DNA from: Mesocentrotus franciscanus
Taxonomy: Eukaryota; Echinodermata; Echinoidea; Camarodonta; Strongylocentrotidae
Direction of reading: 5' to 3'
Length of the DNA stretch: 64,000 nt
NCBI GenBank assembly: GCA_037976565.1
Contig: CP137671.1
Coordinates: forward strand, 17,985,910-18,049,909
Shown here: positions 13,080 to 23,072 of the stretch, in pieces
How the letters are laid out: every line of letters begins with the position of its first letter
Numbering within the stretch: position 1 is the first letter of the stretch
Translations under genes and position numbers: made by a program
Notes under the pieces: generated by a model
Seen by the model: the letters and a program-made list of their open reading frames with translations, nothing else
What the model was told of the DNA's origin: nothing
Databases searched by the model: none

Positions 13080-13584
13080 CCTGTCCACACACAACATTTT
13101 CCGTGATTAGGCGTGATTAGTTATACCGTTTCGCGATAGTTATATGATGAAATTGTGTGTGGACGCTTACTAACGATACGTCGTATAACGATACGTCGTA
13201 TAACGAAACGCAGGTTTGGGCATCGTTCGAACTAGAACTCAATAACTAATCACGCCTAATCACGCTTAATCATGGAAATTTTGTGTGTGGACGGAACTAG
13301 TCTAACTGGGCGGGGCTTAACGTCGGATCGCACGCGAAAGGAGACCTGACCTCTCATTTCCGCTTCCATTTCATGACCGCAGTAGCAAACTGCGCACCTA
13401 TACGACATTTCGCTGTAGAGTTTTGGGATTACTTTCTTGTGTGTGTGGACACCCTGGAATTTATACGATGATTCTTTATACGACGTTTCTTGTGTGTGGA
13501 CACCCTGGAATTTATACGATGATTCTTTATACGACGTATCGTTATAGAGTTTCGGGATAAATTGTTTTGTGTGTGGACACGCTG
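13080..13584. mobile_element. Composite non-autonomous DNA element built on GTCCACACACAA ends
   Basis: GTCCACACACAA or its complement TTGTGTGTGGAC (with small variants) occurs six times, near 13084, 13157, 13283, 13440, 13488 and 13567. The left part (13083-13293) is bounded by long inverted arms, both carrying GTGATTAGGCGTGATTAGTT-type sequence. The right part has a tandem duplication of about 52 bp (GGACACCCTGGAATTTATAC onward). The CGATACGTCGTATA motif occurs in both parts. Outer flanks read TAA on both sides, possibly a 3-bp target duplication as in PIF/Harbinger, but the boundaries are uncertain. No transposase frame is present. Confidence 0.65.
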
Positions 13585-13686
13585 TAAGACATGCTTTTCC
13601 TCATCCTAACATTTTGTTCCATCTAAATTACCAGTATTCAAGTAAATCAAACAAAACAAAAAGCCTTCATAGTTCATTTAAACATA

Positions 13687-13856
13687 CAGTGAAACCTGCT
13701 TTAGCGACCACCTGTCTATAAAGACTTTGTTTTCCGTTTCCCTTGAATACTGTTTATGATTGAATTGCGTATGAAAGGAACCTGTACAGAATGGCCACCT
13801 GCCTTTAAAGACTTGTCTCCCTTGAATGGTCCTTATATACAGGTTCATCTACTGAG
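13687..13856. mobile_element. Diverged pogo-like MITE, about 170 bp
   Basis: It begins CAGTGAAACCTGCTTTAG after TA and has a decayed end ACAGGTTCATCTACTG. Its length equals that of the better copy at 19838-20007, and both contain a segment like GGCCACCTGTCTATAAAG near each end. Class and TA target follow from the better copy. Confidence 0.6.
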
Positions 13857-13926
13857 AGCTAGTGTGAACTCATAAACCGGTACTTAGGCAGTGTTAACAC
13901 CCTTCTGGCTCTCAACAGATCATACA
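13853..13926 (+). repeat. Hairpin-family copy
   Basis: The right arm ACACCCTTCTGGCTCTCAAC followed by AGATCAT is near consensus. The left arm TGAGAGCTAGTGTGAACTC is diverged. It abuts the preceding MITE. Confidence 0.65.
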
Positions 13927-15730
13927 TTGACTTTTTAATACGATTATAAATATCAATGTTGCATTGGTAATCAAGTCTAATCCAATACTTTTTAACCTCG
14001 TGGGACATATCAAATTATCTAAAGTCCAAATTAGCAAAAATGGATATGGGCAAACATTAACCCAGTTTTAATAGGTAGTGATTAATAAGCGAAGGACAGA
14101 ACATATCTCATTACATACCTTTCAAACCACATTCATGTAGAACCCCCTCCCCACGTCCACACAAACTATGATATACATTAAAATGAATTCTGAATTAAAG
14201 ATAAAGTTGAGTTCTGGTCATGCAAGTACATTGTGAAAGAAACGGTGTGGAATCGATCAGAAAAAGTTGATCATCTAGCATATAAGTATTGGTGTGTACT
14301 GCAAGGTTCTGGAATCATCAAAATGATAAGAAATTTGGCCCAGTCTTGGTAAAGTTACAAGTACAAGCACTGTACACAGAAAGATGTATATATGGGACTA
14401 CAGGAACATGTGGCATAAAAATCCGTCCCGATTTTTATGCTGTTACACACCAATTATGGAATATTAAGGCATTTGAAGAGCCATGCTTTTCAGGGAATAT
14501 TTGTTATTTGATGTTCTTCCACACTTGCATAATAACAATGATAACGCTCACAAATTATTTTTCAACTCTTCCCAGAACTCAACCTTCTCTTTAAAGACCA
14601 TAAACAGTTATGGAGTCAATTTAGAGAATTTGAATGAAATATGTTAAATAATTACACTCCCATTCAATATTGTCCTTGTTGAATGAAAATATACAAACAT
14701 GAGACAAGAGATGTTTCATCCACAATTTCAAAATAATTGTTGTTGGTGTAAATATCTGGAAAATATCTAAAAGAAATGCAAGATCTTAGCTACATAGTGC
14801 TTTACATGTATAGTATTAAAGATCCTTCTCCACGCAACAATATGTTTGTAGAAATTGCATACACCCAGCTGATGTTCATGTAGGTTTTGCACATGACCTA
14901 CTGCACATGGATAAAATTTGAATTTACATGCAGGGCCAGGCATATAAATCATTTGTTTAAAGCCCCTCTGAACTAGTTTGGCCAGGAGGGATAAGAGGGA
15001 TTAGCATGGTCACTGACAGGTGGTTATCTCATCAACTCAGCTCTCAATTAACATAAGAAAAAGAGGATCATGGGGGACCAACAGGCACTGCTTAGGCATT
15101 GTTTCTATATAGAGGGAGCAAGTAGCTACAAGTAGTACAGTGGGCCTTTAATATTTCACTTGAGGAGGAAAAAATAATTCACAGCAGCTTATTATCGCTA
15201 CATGAAGCAACTTGCTACTTCTTGTTTAAAATAAAACAAATCTGACATAAAACTTTGAGAGCATACACAAAAATTTAAAGACCTTTAAGAGGTGACCTCC
15301 ATATAATAACAAGTTTAACTTTTTTTAAATAGCATTTTTGCACTGTATGTGTGTACGTCAGAGTGAATAATACTAGACCCCCCCCCTCTCTTTTTAGAAA
15401 ACACGATAACTGGATTAATATCCAAAGTCATTTGGCCTTTGAGAAATACCTGTGGTATTTTTTCCTGTTACATTAATGGAATCATACCAAAGGAATGTTA
15501 ATCTGGTGTCATTTCCAAATATTCTGTAACTCAATTTTTGTATAAAAACAATTATAAAGTGACAGCAAATAAATTCATATGAACATAAAGATCTATGAAA
15601 AAATATTAGAAAAGTCAAAAACAACTCATATTCAATTTGATATATGTTACTTTCAATTAGTAAATAATGCTAATTTGAACATTCAACATCTACAAACTCT
15701 TTAGTTTCAAATTCAGTCATTGACAAAAAA
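13927..15730. other. Intergenic DNA, nothing recognised
   Basis: AT-rich sequence with short open frames only and a C-run near 15380. Confidence 0.4.
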
Positions 15731-15732
15731 TG

Positions 15733-15996
15733 TGGATGAAATAACCAAGTTTGTAAGAGACAAACATAGAGGACAGGAGAAACAATGCGAAACATAATAA
15801 TGACAGACAGAAGAGAGACGGAAGAGAAAATGGAAGAGAGAGAGAGAGAGGGGAAGAGAGAGAAGAGACTGGTGATAAAGGGGGTAGAAGATAAATAGAT
15901 CATAAAACGTATGGATGAAATAACTAAGTTTAAAAGAGACAAATATATAGAGGAAAAGAAAGAAACTGAAACATTAGGATAAGAGAGATAGGGGAA

Positions 15997-16034
<38 letters not shown>

Positions 16035-16050
16035 AAGAAAGAAAGAGAAA
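15733..16050. repeat. Tandem duplication of about 180 bp ending in GA runs
   Basis: TGGATGAAATAACCAAGTTT with downstream AAGAGACAAACATAGAGGA recurs as TGGATGAAATAACTAAGTTT with AAGAGACAAATATATAGAGG. Each copy ends in a GA microsatellite, near 15837-15870 and 15985-16050. Confidence 0.7.
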
Positions 16051-16509
16051 GAGAATAACAAATGGAAGTACTTAAATATTCATTAACATTTTACCAAAGA
16101 AACCCATTAGATCAAATCACCCACTGTCCTTCCACATCATCATAGTTCGACAAGGTCACACTCAAAAGCAACAAATAATCATTGAGCTTAATTTTCATTT
16201 CATCTTGCTTTTTTTAATTTTCTGCTCTGTTTCACACTGTAGTGACTGTACTCCACCATACCATGCCTTAAACCACAGCGGACATTCACACTGAAAATGA
16301 GACGAGTAACCAAACCCTGCCTCGATATCGTTTGTGCGCTTGGGCTTGGTGGGAACGTGCAGCTGTAGCATTGTCTAATGCTTGTCTATCAATTTTAAAG
16401 GAGAAATCTAACTGAATATCAAATCATTTTACATGAGAAACAGAGAAAGCAAAGAACACATTTTTTAGTAAAATTTTGTACAGAAAGCACTCAAACTTTT
16501 CTTTTTGAT
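16051..16509. other. Intergenic DNA, nothing recognised
   Basis: No repeat or coding signal was seen. Confidence 0.35.
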
Positions 16510-16600
16510 AAGTGTTTTCAGTGATTATGAACTCTTAATTGTAAAGTGCATTGAGATGGCCTACAGTCCCGAAATGCACTATAGAAGCTACACATTCATA
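16510..16600 (+). repeat. Retroposon-like 3' tail
   Basis: TGTAAAGTGCATTGAGATGG followed by AATGCACTATAGAAG resembles the 3' end of widespread metazoan non-LTR elements, where an AAAGCGC...GAGA block precedes a GCGCTATATAA block. A second, clearer example is at 56225-56362. The element class is inferred. Confidence 0.45.
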
Positions 16601-16693
16601 TTATGAACATATCTTTTAACATAACATTTCATATGAACATATCTTTTAACATAACATTTCATATGAACATATCTTTTAACATAACATTTCATA
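16601..16693 (+). repeat. 30-bp tandem repeat, three copies
   Basis: ATATCTTTTAACATAACATT with flanking TATGAAC repeats three times without visible divergence, suggesting recent expansion. Confidence 0.9.
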
Positions 16694-16893
16694 TATTTTT
16701 CATTAAGATTTCTACAGCAGAGTCAACAGCTGTCTGGATCTAATAAAGCAGATCAAAAAATAGTATATTCTTTTTTTAATTAATCACCAATCAAGAATTG
16801 ATAAAATAAATTTGTGGAAAAAATACATCTTCTAAATAAAATCACAGAGATGTGAGTTTGTGTTTAGTCCTCAACTTTCTAACTGCTTTATCT

Positions 16894-17081
16894 CAGTGAA
16901 AAAAATACACGGGGGCTCAGGGCAAATTTACCCCCGAAATGCCCAAAAGAGCCCCCGAAAATCAGAAAAGAGCCCCTGTAAATTTGCATAGAGTTCAACG
17001 CAAAACAAATTTTAGAAGGTTATTTTAATGCAGGCAAGCTTGAAAAGTAGCCCCCGAAAAATAAATATTAATTTTTCCCTG
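16894..17081 (+). mobile_element. hAT-like MITE copy 1, with perfect 8-bp target duplication
   Basis: The ends are CAGTGAAAAAAATAC and TTTTTCCCTG, imperfect inverted repeats beginning CAG. CTTTATCT flanks the element directly on both sides (16886-16893 and 17082-17089), an 8-bp target duplication typical of hAT elements. The interior holds three copies of an AGCCCCCGAAA-type motif and the shared block GCATAGAGTTCAACGCAAAA. There is no open frame, so it depends on a transposase elsewhere. Confidence 0.85.
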
Positions 17082-17089
17082 CTTTATCT

Positions 17090-17458
17090 GCTTTTTTCTC
17101 ACAATTTCACAGATATATTCTCTCATTGTTCGAGTTTCATTTAAACGATTTTCCTTTCCGGGCCAGCCTTCCCTTCAAAGTGCTAATATTTCAAGGGCTT
17201 ATGACACAATAATTATTTGTGTAATGCTTGAAACATCAAGAAATTCAATAAAAATAACCACAAATAAATAGTATCTATACATGTACCTCTCAAAGTGGCA
17301 TGTGTTGGTGAATACATTTTCATCTGAAACAAGCAATTTAAACTTTAAAGCATTTATAACCACATGTTTTAATATTTTACCTTTAAAACTCTTTAAAAGT
17401 AGAATTATACCTTTATGCATGTGTCAACAGAAGGGATAAAAGCATTTGCTAACCGAGG
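17090..17458. other. Intergenic DNA, nothing recognised
   Basis: AT-rich; no coding or repeat signal. Confidence 0.35.
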
Positions 17459-18172
17459 GAAGTCAAAAGAATTCATGCAGATCGCGTGATGTGTCACTAT
17501 TTGTTTTTATCTCTTTTTTCATCATAATTTCGCTTGTTCTTTCCATTTTCTCATATTTTTAATTCACCAGTCCTCCAGTTCATGGTCACCGTGAGCAAAT
17601 AGGAATATTACATCCCTGAGAATAATTGATCAATAAAAAGGTACCGACAACTAAAAGAGCTGGATGATATATAACGGAGGTTCAGGAAATAACTGCTTAT
17701 TTCTGGTTTTCGGGCATGGTAGGCCTATACATTACATTTATTATGGAACAAGAGCTTATTTCTTAGTATGGGTGAAAACTTTATTTCTAATTTTTTTTTA
17801 TGGAATAGCTGATAATTTCAAGGTGCAGAATTGGGGAAGTCAAAAGAACTCATGCAGATCATGTGATGTGTCACTATTTGTTTTTATCTCTATTTTCGTC
17901 ATAATTTCGCTTGTTCTTTCCATTTTCTCCATTTTTATTCATCAGTCCTCCAGTTCATGGTCACCATGAGCAAATAGGAATTTTATATCACAACTGAAGA
18001 GCTGGATGATATATGACCGAGGTTCAGGAAATAACCGCTTATTTCTGGTTTTCTGGCATAATAGGCCTATGCGTTTCATTTTATGGAATAACAGCTTATT
18101 TCTCATTAGCGGAAAAGTAATATGTTTCATTCGTTTTTTATGGAGTACCTGATAATTTACAGATGTAGAAAT
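17459..18172 (+). repeat. Direct tandem duplication, units about 377 and 335 bp
   Basis: Both units open with GAAGTCAAAAGAA(T/C)TCATGC and share CTCCAGTTCATGGTCACC, GAGCTGGATGATATAT and GGTTCAGGAAATAAC. Unit 2 starts at 17836. The second is shorter through deletions near its middle. The open frames inside differ between units, so this is not a coding duplication. Confidence 0.85.
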
Positions 18173-18902
18173 GGTGTAAGTTTCATTTCCAGTTTCCCAA
18201 CAGATGATGTATTAACCACATAATGCAGCCTGTATTTTTGAGTTGTTTAATGAAATGAAATGCAATGCAATGCAATGCAATAACCACCCACTATTCTGGC
18301 AAGTTTAGACAGGAGTCATCTTGTACACTTAATGTCGTTTTTGATTGTGTTGAAATATTGTTCACCATGATACAAAAACAAATTGTATACCAGATCCAAA
18401 ATCACAATATATTTTTGAGGTCTGACAGAGGATCATAATAAAGTTAGTGAGGGAGAGAGAAAGAGAGAGAGAGAGAGGGAGAGAAAGAGAAAGAGAAAGA
18501 GAGAGTGAGTACATGTGTTGTAAGAGACAGAAATAGAGAGACAAAGCTAATGACAGAAATAGGAAAGAGAGTACGAGGCAGAAAAGCAATAAAGAAGATA
18601 GAAACAAAGGAAAAAAATCCAGGACAGAACAAGTCTTGATTAGTCAGGTAACGACAGATGAAAGTAAGAAAACAACCTGCTACGGACGGACGAGGAGCTC
18701 TCAGGATGAGAATTAGAACAGTTTCCTAAAAGTAGCCTCTTCGTCTTGTGTGGGTGGACTAAATTAATGACAGACTTGACCCACATAAGCTGGTGAACGC
18801 TTGCATAATGATGAAGATGTGTTCATACTCGTCATCCCCCTTCCACTTGTGAGCAGGTTCACATTGACACTTAACCACTGCATTCATGCACATCATGCCC
18901 TA
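18173..18902. other. Intergenic DNA with small microsatellites
   Basis: An AATGA/AATGC pentanucleotide run lies near 18250-18282 and a GA run near 18449-18505. The 18820-18895 part resembles a decayed flank of the 59-bp array (GTTCACATTGACACTTAACC). Confidence 0.5.
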
Positions 18903-18910
18903 TGACATCT

Positions 18911-19091
18911 GTGTGTGTGTATTGGGTTTTTACAGACGTGTATCAATCAGATATGATTATTTACGTCTGGGGACCGACCTTTAACGTCACCATCCGAAAG
19001 ACGCGATTCAGTTTCGAACCTGCGTCCTCGGCTGAATCAGTTTGTAACTTCCACTGTTAGCTGGATTACAGGCGCACGCCACAACGCCTAG
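18911..19091 (-). repeat. SINE with a 7SL/Alu-like head and (CA)n tail
   Basis: Read on the minus strand, the head (19088-19059) contains TGGCGTGCGCCTGTAATCCA, very close to the A-box region at the 5' end of mammalian Alu and 7SL RNA. About 60 bases on is GGTTCGAAACTG, a good pol III B box. The body (CTTTCGGATGGTGACGTTAA onward) is shared with the truncated copy at 7775-7873, and the tail is (CA)n. It sits in the flank of the 59-bp minisatellite. The 7SL resemblance could be homology or chance convergence on pol III promoter boxes. Confidence 0.7.
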
Positions 19092-19157
19092 TTGTCTGTC
19101 CATGTTCACATTCTAATATAACCACTAATACATTCATAGGCATCAGATGCCAAATCC

Positions 19158-19712
19158 ATGTTCAAATTCACAAAGACTGCGTTCATACGTATCTATCACC
19201 CCTTCACTTACTGTGCATGTTCACATTCACAAAGACTGTGTTCATACGTATCTATCACCCCTTCACTTACTGTGCATGTTCACATTCACAAAGACTGCGT
19301 TCATACGTATCTATCACCCCTTCACTTACTGTGCATGTTCACATTCACAAAGACTGCGTTCATACGTATCTATCACCCCCTTCACTTACTGTGCATGTTC
19401 AAATTCACAAAGACTGCGTTCATACGTATCTATCACCCCCTTCACTTACTGTGCATGTTCACATTCACAAAGACTGTGTTCATACGTATCTATCACCCCT
19501 TCACTTACTGTGCATGTTCACATTCACAAAGACTGCGTTCATACGTATCTATCACCCCCTTCACATACTGTGCATGTTCAAATTCACAAAGACTGCGTTC
19601 ATACGTATCTATCACCCCCTTCACTTACTGTGCATGTTCACATTCACAAAGACTGTGTTCATACGTATCCATCACCCCCTTCACTTACTGTGCATGTTCA
19701 CATTCACACTCA
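19158..19712 (+). repeat. 59/60-bp minisatellite, nine full copies plus a partial
   Basis: The unit contains TTCACAAAGACTGCGTTCAT and ACGTATCTATCACCCC. Copies start at 19158, 19217, 19276, 19335, 19395, 19455, 19514, 19573, 19633 and (partial) 19692. Length alternates between 59 and 60 through CCCC/CCCCC. Three variant types (AAATTC, TGTGTT, CACATTC+TGCGTT) occur in a partly repeated order. The three overlapping long frames are by-products of near-frame-neutral repetition. Decayed array sequence flanks it on both sides. Confidence 0.95.
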
Positions 19713-19837
19713 ACCACAGGAATGCACACAACCCGGCATCAAGGCAGTGTTCATACCCCATATACATGTAGGGTTCATCTTATTTTTATCAAAATTTGAT
19801 TTTACATGTAAAGAAAGTACTTGTTGAGTATAGTGTA

Positions 19838-20007
19838 CAGTCAAACCTGCCCATAAAGGCCACCAGAGGGAAACAGAGAAAATGACTTCTGTAGACTTTC
19901 TACACAGTTTCTATAACACACATTTCTTTCTTGGGAGAGATAAAAGACATGGCAACTGTAGACAGGTGGCCTTTATAGAGAGGTGGCCACTAAGACAGGT
20001 TTGACTG
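19838..20007. mobile_element. pogo/Tc1-mariner-like MITE, 170 bp, TA target
   Basis: The termini are CAGTCAAACCTGCC and GACAGGTTTGACTG, inverted repeats flanked by TA on both sides (19836-19837 and 20008-20009). Subterminal segments ATAAAGGCCACC and GGTGGCCTTTATAGAG are also inverted. CAGT...AACCTG ends with TA duplication fit pogo-like elements. It contains no coding sequence. Confidence 0.8.
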
Positions 20008-20066
20008 TAGTTTTAAATCCTTACGAAGGTATATTCTATTTATACATAGATTTTTTTTTTCTTCTT

Positions 20067-20157
20067 TCTGTTGAGAGCCAACAGGCATTTACTGTCCCCA
20101 GTGCCATGTATATCATTTTTACAGATAATCAACATCGTTCAGGCTCTCAGCAGACTT
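20067..20157 (+). repeat. Hairpin-family copy
   Basis: The left arm CTGTTGAGAGCCAACAGGCA and right arm TTCAGGCTCTCAGCAGAC are both present, with a longer loop than most copies. Confidence 0.7.
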
Positions 20158-20540
20158 GATACAGATGATAATGTAATGATATATTATTCATTGTGTCGCA
20201 TTTCCAGTCAAAACATATAGCCCCCAAAGTAAGTTCATCTGAGCCCATACATTAATACTACACACAGGCGGTGCTTCTGGGTTTCTAGACCAGTTTCGAA
20301 AACAATGCACTGCTCCCACCTATTGTCTTTTGTGTCTGGACTCTTGTGATACTGACCAGACTGTAATAAATTGATACCTGGGAAAATAATTAGGGCTGTG
20401 CCATTGATAGCAAATTAAATTTCAATTAATCAATCTATATAAATGCATCTGTCATGGGAAGAACCAATAATCCAGAATTCAATTATCTAGTTCTAAACAT
20501 TTTCATTTTAATATTCTACTATCGTAAGATAATGAGATGA
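20158..20540. other. Intergenic DNA, nothing recognised
   Basis: No repeat or coding signal was seen. Confidence 0.35.
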
Positions 20541-20618
20541 GTCTGTTAAAAGTCAGAGGGGCTTTATCTAAATATACATTCACAAAAGGTTTATAAAGCC
20601 TTTCTGACTTTCAACATA
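20541..20618 (+). repeat. Hairpin-family copy (diverged)
   Basis: GTCTGTTAAAAGTCAGAGGG and TAAAGCCTTTCTGACTTTCA form opposing arms around an AAATATACATTCACAA loop. Core substitutions on the two arms are complementary (GTCAGA with TCTGAC). Confidence 0.65.
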
Positions 20619-20647
20619 CATTAACAATTCTTTGATCACCTTCCCCT

Positions 20648-20765
20648 TCTCTCTCTCTCTCTCTCTCTACCCCTCTCTCACTTTCTCTCTCTCTCTACAT
20701 CTCTCTCTCTCTCTCTCTCTACCCACCCCCCCCTCCCTCCTCCATCTTACTCTCCCTCACTCCCT
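20648..20765. repeat. CT microsatellite
   Basis: Interrupted (CT)n blocks with a C-rich CCCACCCCCCCCTCC stretch. Confidence 0.85.
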
Positions 20766-20789
20766 CCCACCTCAAACATGAAGAACATC

Positions 20790-21475
20790 AAGATATTTAA
20801 CTTAAATCCAGACATGGAATTAAACATTAGCCATGAAGTTGACTTAGTTCATATCTCACATTAACTCCGCACTTGGGTTGAAACTTGGGTATAAAGAAGA
20901 AGGAAAAGACACATTTCAAGATCAGCAAAATAAATGAGGCAAGATCTGACAGTGAACTTGAAATTTGAGGTTAGCCTTGGTCATAACTCACCCCCATATG
21001 CAGGCAGTCACATGATAGAAACACCTCCCAAGTTGAAACTTGGGTAAACAAATCAACCACAAAACTACAAAAACAAAAATCTTTCAAGTAAATCAAGGCA
21101 AGATATGGTATTAAACTTGAACTGTGAGGTTATCCTTGGTCATATCTTTAAAAAACAGTCACATGAAATAGTTTAATATTAGGTATTAAAGAAGTCCCTA
21201 CAACAATATTTCAAGATCTCTTAAAGTTAAGGCACAATCTGAAATTGAACATGAACAGTGAGGTTAGCCTTAGTCATATCTCGTGCCCACCCCATGCAGT
21301 TGCAGCAAAGAAACTGCAACTGACTTGAAACTTGGTTAAACTAGTCTCTTTCATTCATGTTTAAGAAAAGATATGGAATTTAATTAAACTTGAACTCTGA
21401 GGTTAACTAGTGGTCATATCTCACGCCCAGTCCATGCAGTCAGTTTATGGAATTTTCTTAAGTTGAAAACACGAG
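20790..21475 (+). repeat. Decayed tandem array, units about 130-155 bp
   Basis: GAGGTTAGCCTTGGTCATAT-type blocks recur near 20837 (diverged), 20967, 21126, 21258 and 21398. Copies also share ATGCAGTCA, AAGTTGAAACTTGGGT and GGCAAGATATGG segments. Divergence is high, so the array is old. Confidence 0.75.
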
Positions 21476-21797
21476 GTGAACGAGCCACCGCACAAATTAA
21501 AGGGGTGTTTCCTCATCTAGACTAAACCCTCAAACCACATCCAAAGCTATTTCTAATTGAGGTCAGTTATCAAGTTCATCATGTTCCTCTCTCACTTTCT
21601 CTCTCGTCCGTCTGAGATAGAAGTATGGTTTTGGTAAGCCTTTTCTACAAGGGCCTAGAAGTTTGGAGTAATCTAGATGACATCATTAGAGAAAGGGATG
21701 AATTTCAGGCAAACCTTATAACTGCAGTTTCAAATATCAGTTGAAACAATAATGATTTCTATTAAGTCAGTCTACACAGTCTTGATACATTTTAATA
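21476..21797. other. Intergenic DNA, nothing recognised
   Basis: No coding or repeat signal apart from a very short CT run near 21590. Confidence 0.3.
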
Positions 21798-21983
21798 CAG
21801 TGCAAAAAATACAGGGGCTCGGGGCGAATTAGCCCCCGAAATGCTAAAAAGAGCCCCCGAAAGTCATAAAAGAGCCCCCCAAAATATGCATAGAGTTCAA
21901 TGCAAAACAAATTAAAGAGTGTTATTTTCATGCAAGCAAGCTTGAAAAGTAGCCCCCAAAATTTTTAAAGTATATTTTCCCTG
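21798..21983 (+). mobile_element. hAT-like MITE copy 2
   Basis: It aligns end to end with the copy at 16894-17081: CAGTGCAAAAAATACAGGGG start, AGCCCCCGAAA motifs, GCATAGAGTTCAATGCAAAA, GCAAGCTTGAAAAGTAGCCC, and TTTTCCCTG end. Flanks share CATTTTA on both sides but not in exact register, so the 8-bp duplication has decayed or the left end is ragged. Confidence 0.8.
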
Positions 21984-22840
21984 CATTTTATAGGTTTATT
22001 TTCCTTGTAGACAACAGTTAGAGTCAATGCCTGGCATTGGAAAATCTGTGCAAGTAGGCCTGCATGCAACAACAAAATCAATTCTTGGTGGAAAAAAAGA
22101 AAGTCAATTTACAAATTGGCAACATTTACATTGTATTCCCCCCTTACAGATCAATTTGCTTCAGGCTTGACCCGTTTCCTTGGCTCGTGTTCCACACCGA
22201 TCCCCCCGCATCCCGTCACTCATCTCGTTACCCCGGTTGATGCGCTGCTTCGTAATCCGAGAACCAGTGACAATTTGCGTAATTGAAGCGGCTAATGTTA
22301 GACATTCGGTAAGAGATATCCTACATGTGGGTATATGAACCTAAGTTTCTCTTAGAGGATTGTGACGCTTGTGAGTTTATGGCGAATCCTTCGATTTTTT
22401 TTCTTTCCCTTGTGCATTTGGGATTAAAAAGCTCTTTTTTGACATTTACAATAGTTATCATTTGCTATGGACGTATTGGAATACCTAACCAAGATAAAGA
22501 ATATACCTTTACTGATCACCATATACTGACTAAATTTACACCTGAATACATTTTAAACTTCAAGGGAAATCCAACCCAAATAGACAACTACTCTCAAAGA
22601 AAGCAGAAAAATCAGAGAACTGATGAAAGTTTCAATTAAATCTGACTAAATATAAGAAAGTTATGAATTTTTGAAAGTTGTAATCACTACACAAATGGGC
22701 ACTTCAAATTAGCTGAAGCGGTAATGTCAATGTGATGTAGCGCCAGACTACTTTCCCATCTGTTCCAACACACAAAATGACTAAAAATTTAAATTAAAAA
22801 AAAATGTATTGCTCAGGATGGTCTATTCTTTTAAGAGGAC
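21984..22840. other. Intergenic DNA; one GC-balanced patch
   Basis: 22140-22330 is more GC-balanced than its surroundings (TTGACCCGTTTCCTTGGCTC and neighbours) but lacks an exon-like frame. The 104-codon frame at 22325-22639 has no recognisable domain. Confidence 0.3.
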
Positions 22841-23072
22841 ATATCACGTCCTACGTCACAATCCACTGACCGAACTACCAATTTGAGATTCGCATCTAGA
22901 CTTAATAATATGCTATCTTTAATATATTTTTCAGTAGTGCCCCAAGGGAGAAGCAACTTACAAAAAAAAAACAGAAATTAATGATATGTTTTTACACAGC
23001 AAATGGAAGAGTTATCCATGTCCTACGTCACAATCCACTAACCGAACTACCCATTTGAGATTCGCATAATAG
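22841..23072 (+). repeat. Two direct copies of about 55 bp, 163 bp apart
   Basis: GTCCTACGTCACAATCCACT and the following AACCGAACTACC-type and CATTTGAGATTCGCAT-type sequence occur near 22848-22898 and 23011-23067. The spacer is also weakly similar, suggesting an old tandem duplication. Confidence 0.75.

Noticed and set aside
19059..19088. Human Alu contamination
   Set aside because: Only about 30 bases resemble Alu. They continue into a body found again at 7775-7873 and unrelated to Alu.
19158..19712. CRISPR-like array
   Set aside because: There are no unique spacers. The entire 59-60 bp unit repeats, and the context is eukaryotic.
19147..19827. Three overlapping long frames on the plus strand (184-226 codons)
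   Set aside because: All three read the same 59/60-bp minisatellite in different frames. A real repeat protein would favour one frame and keep a 3n period.
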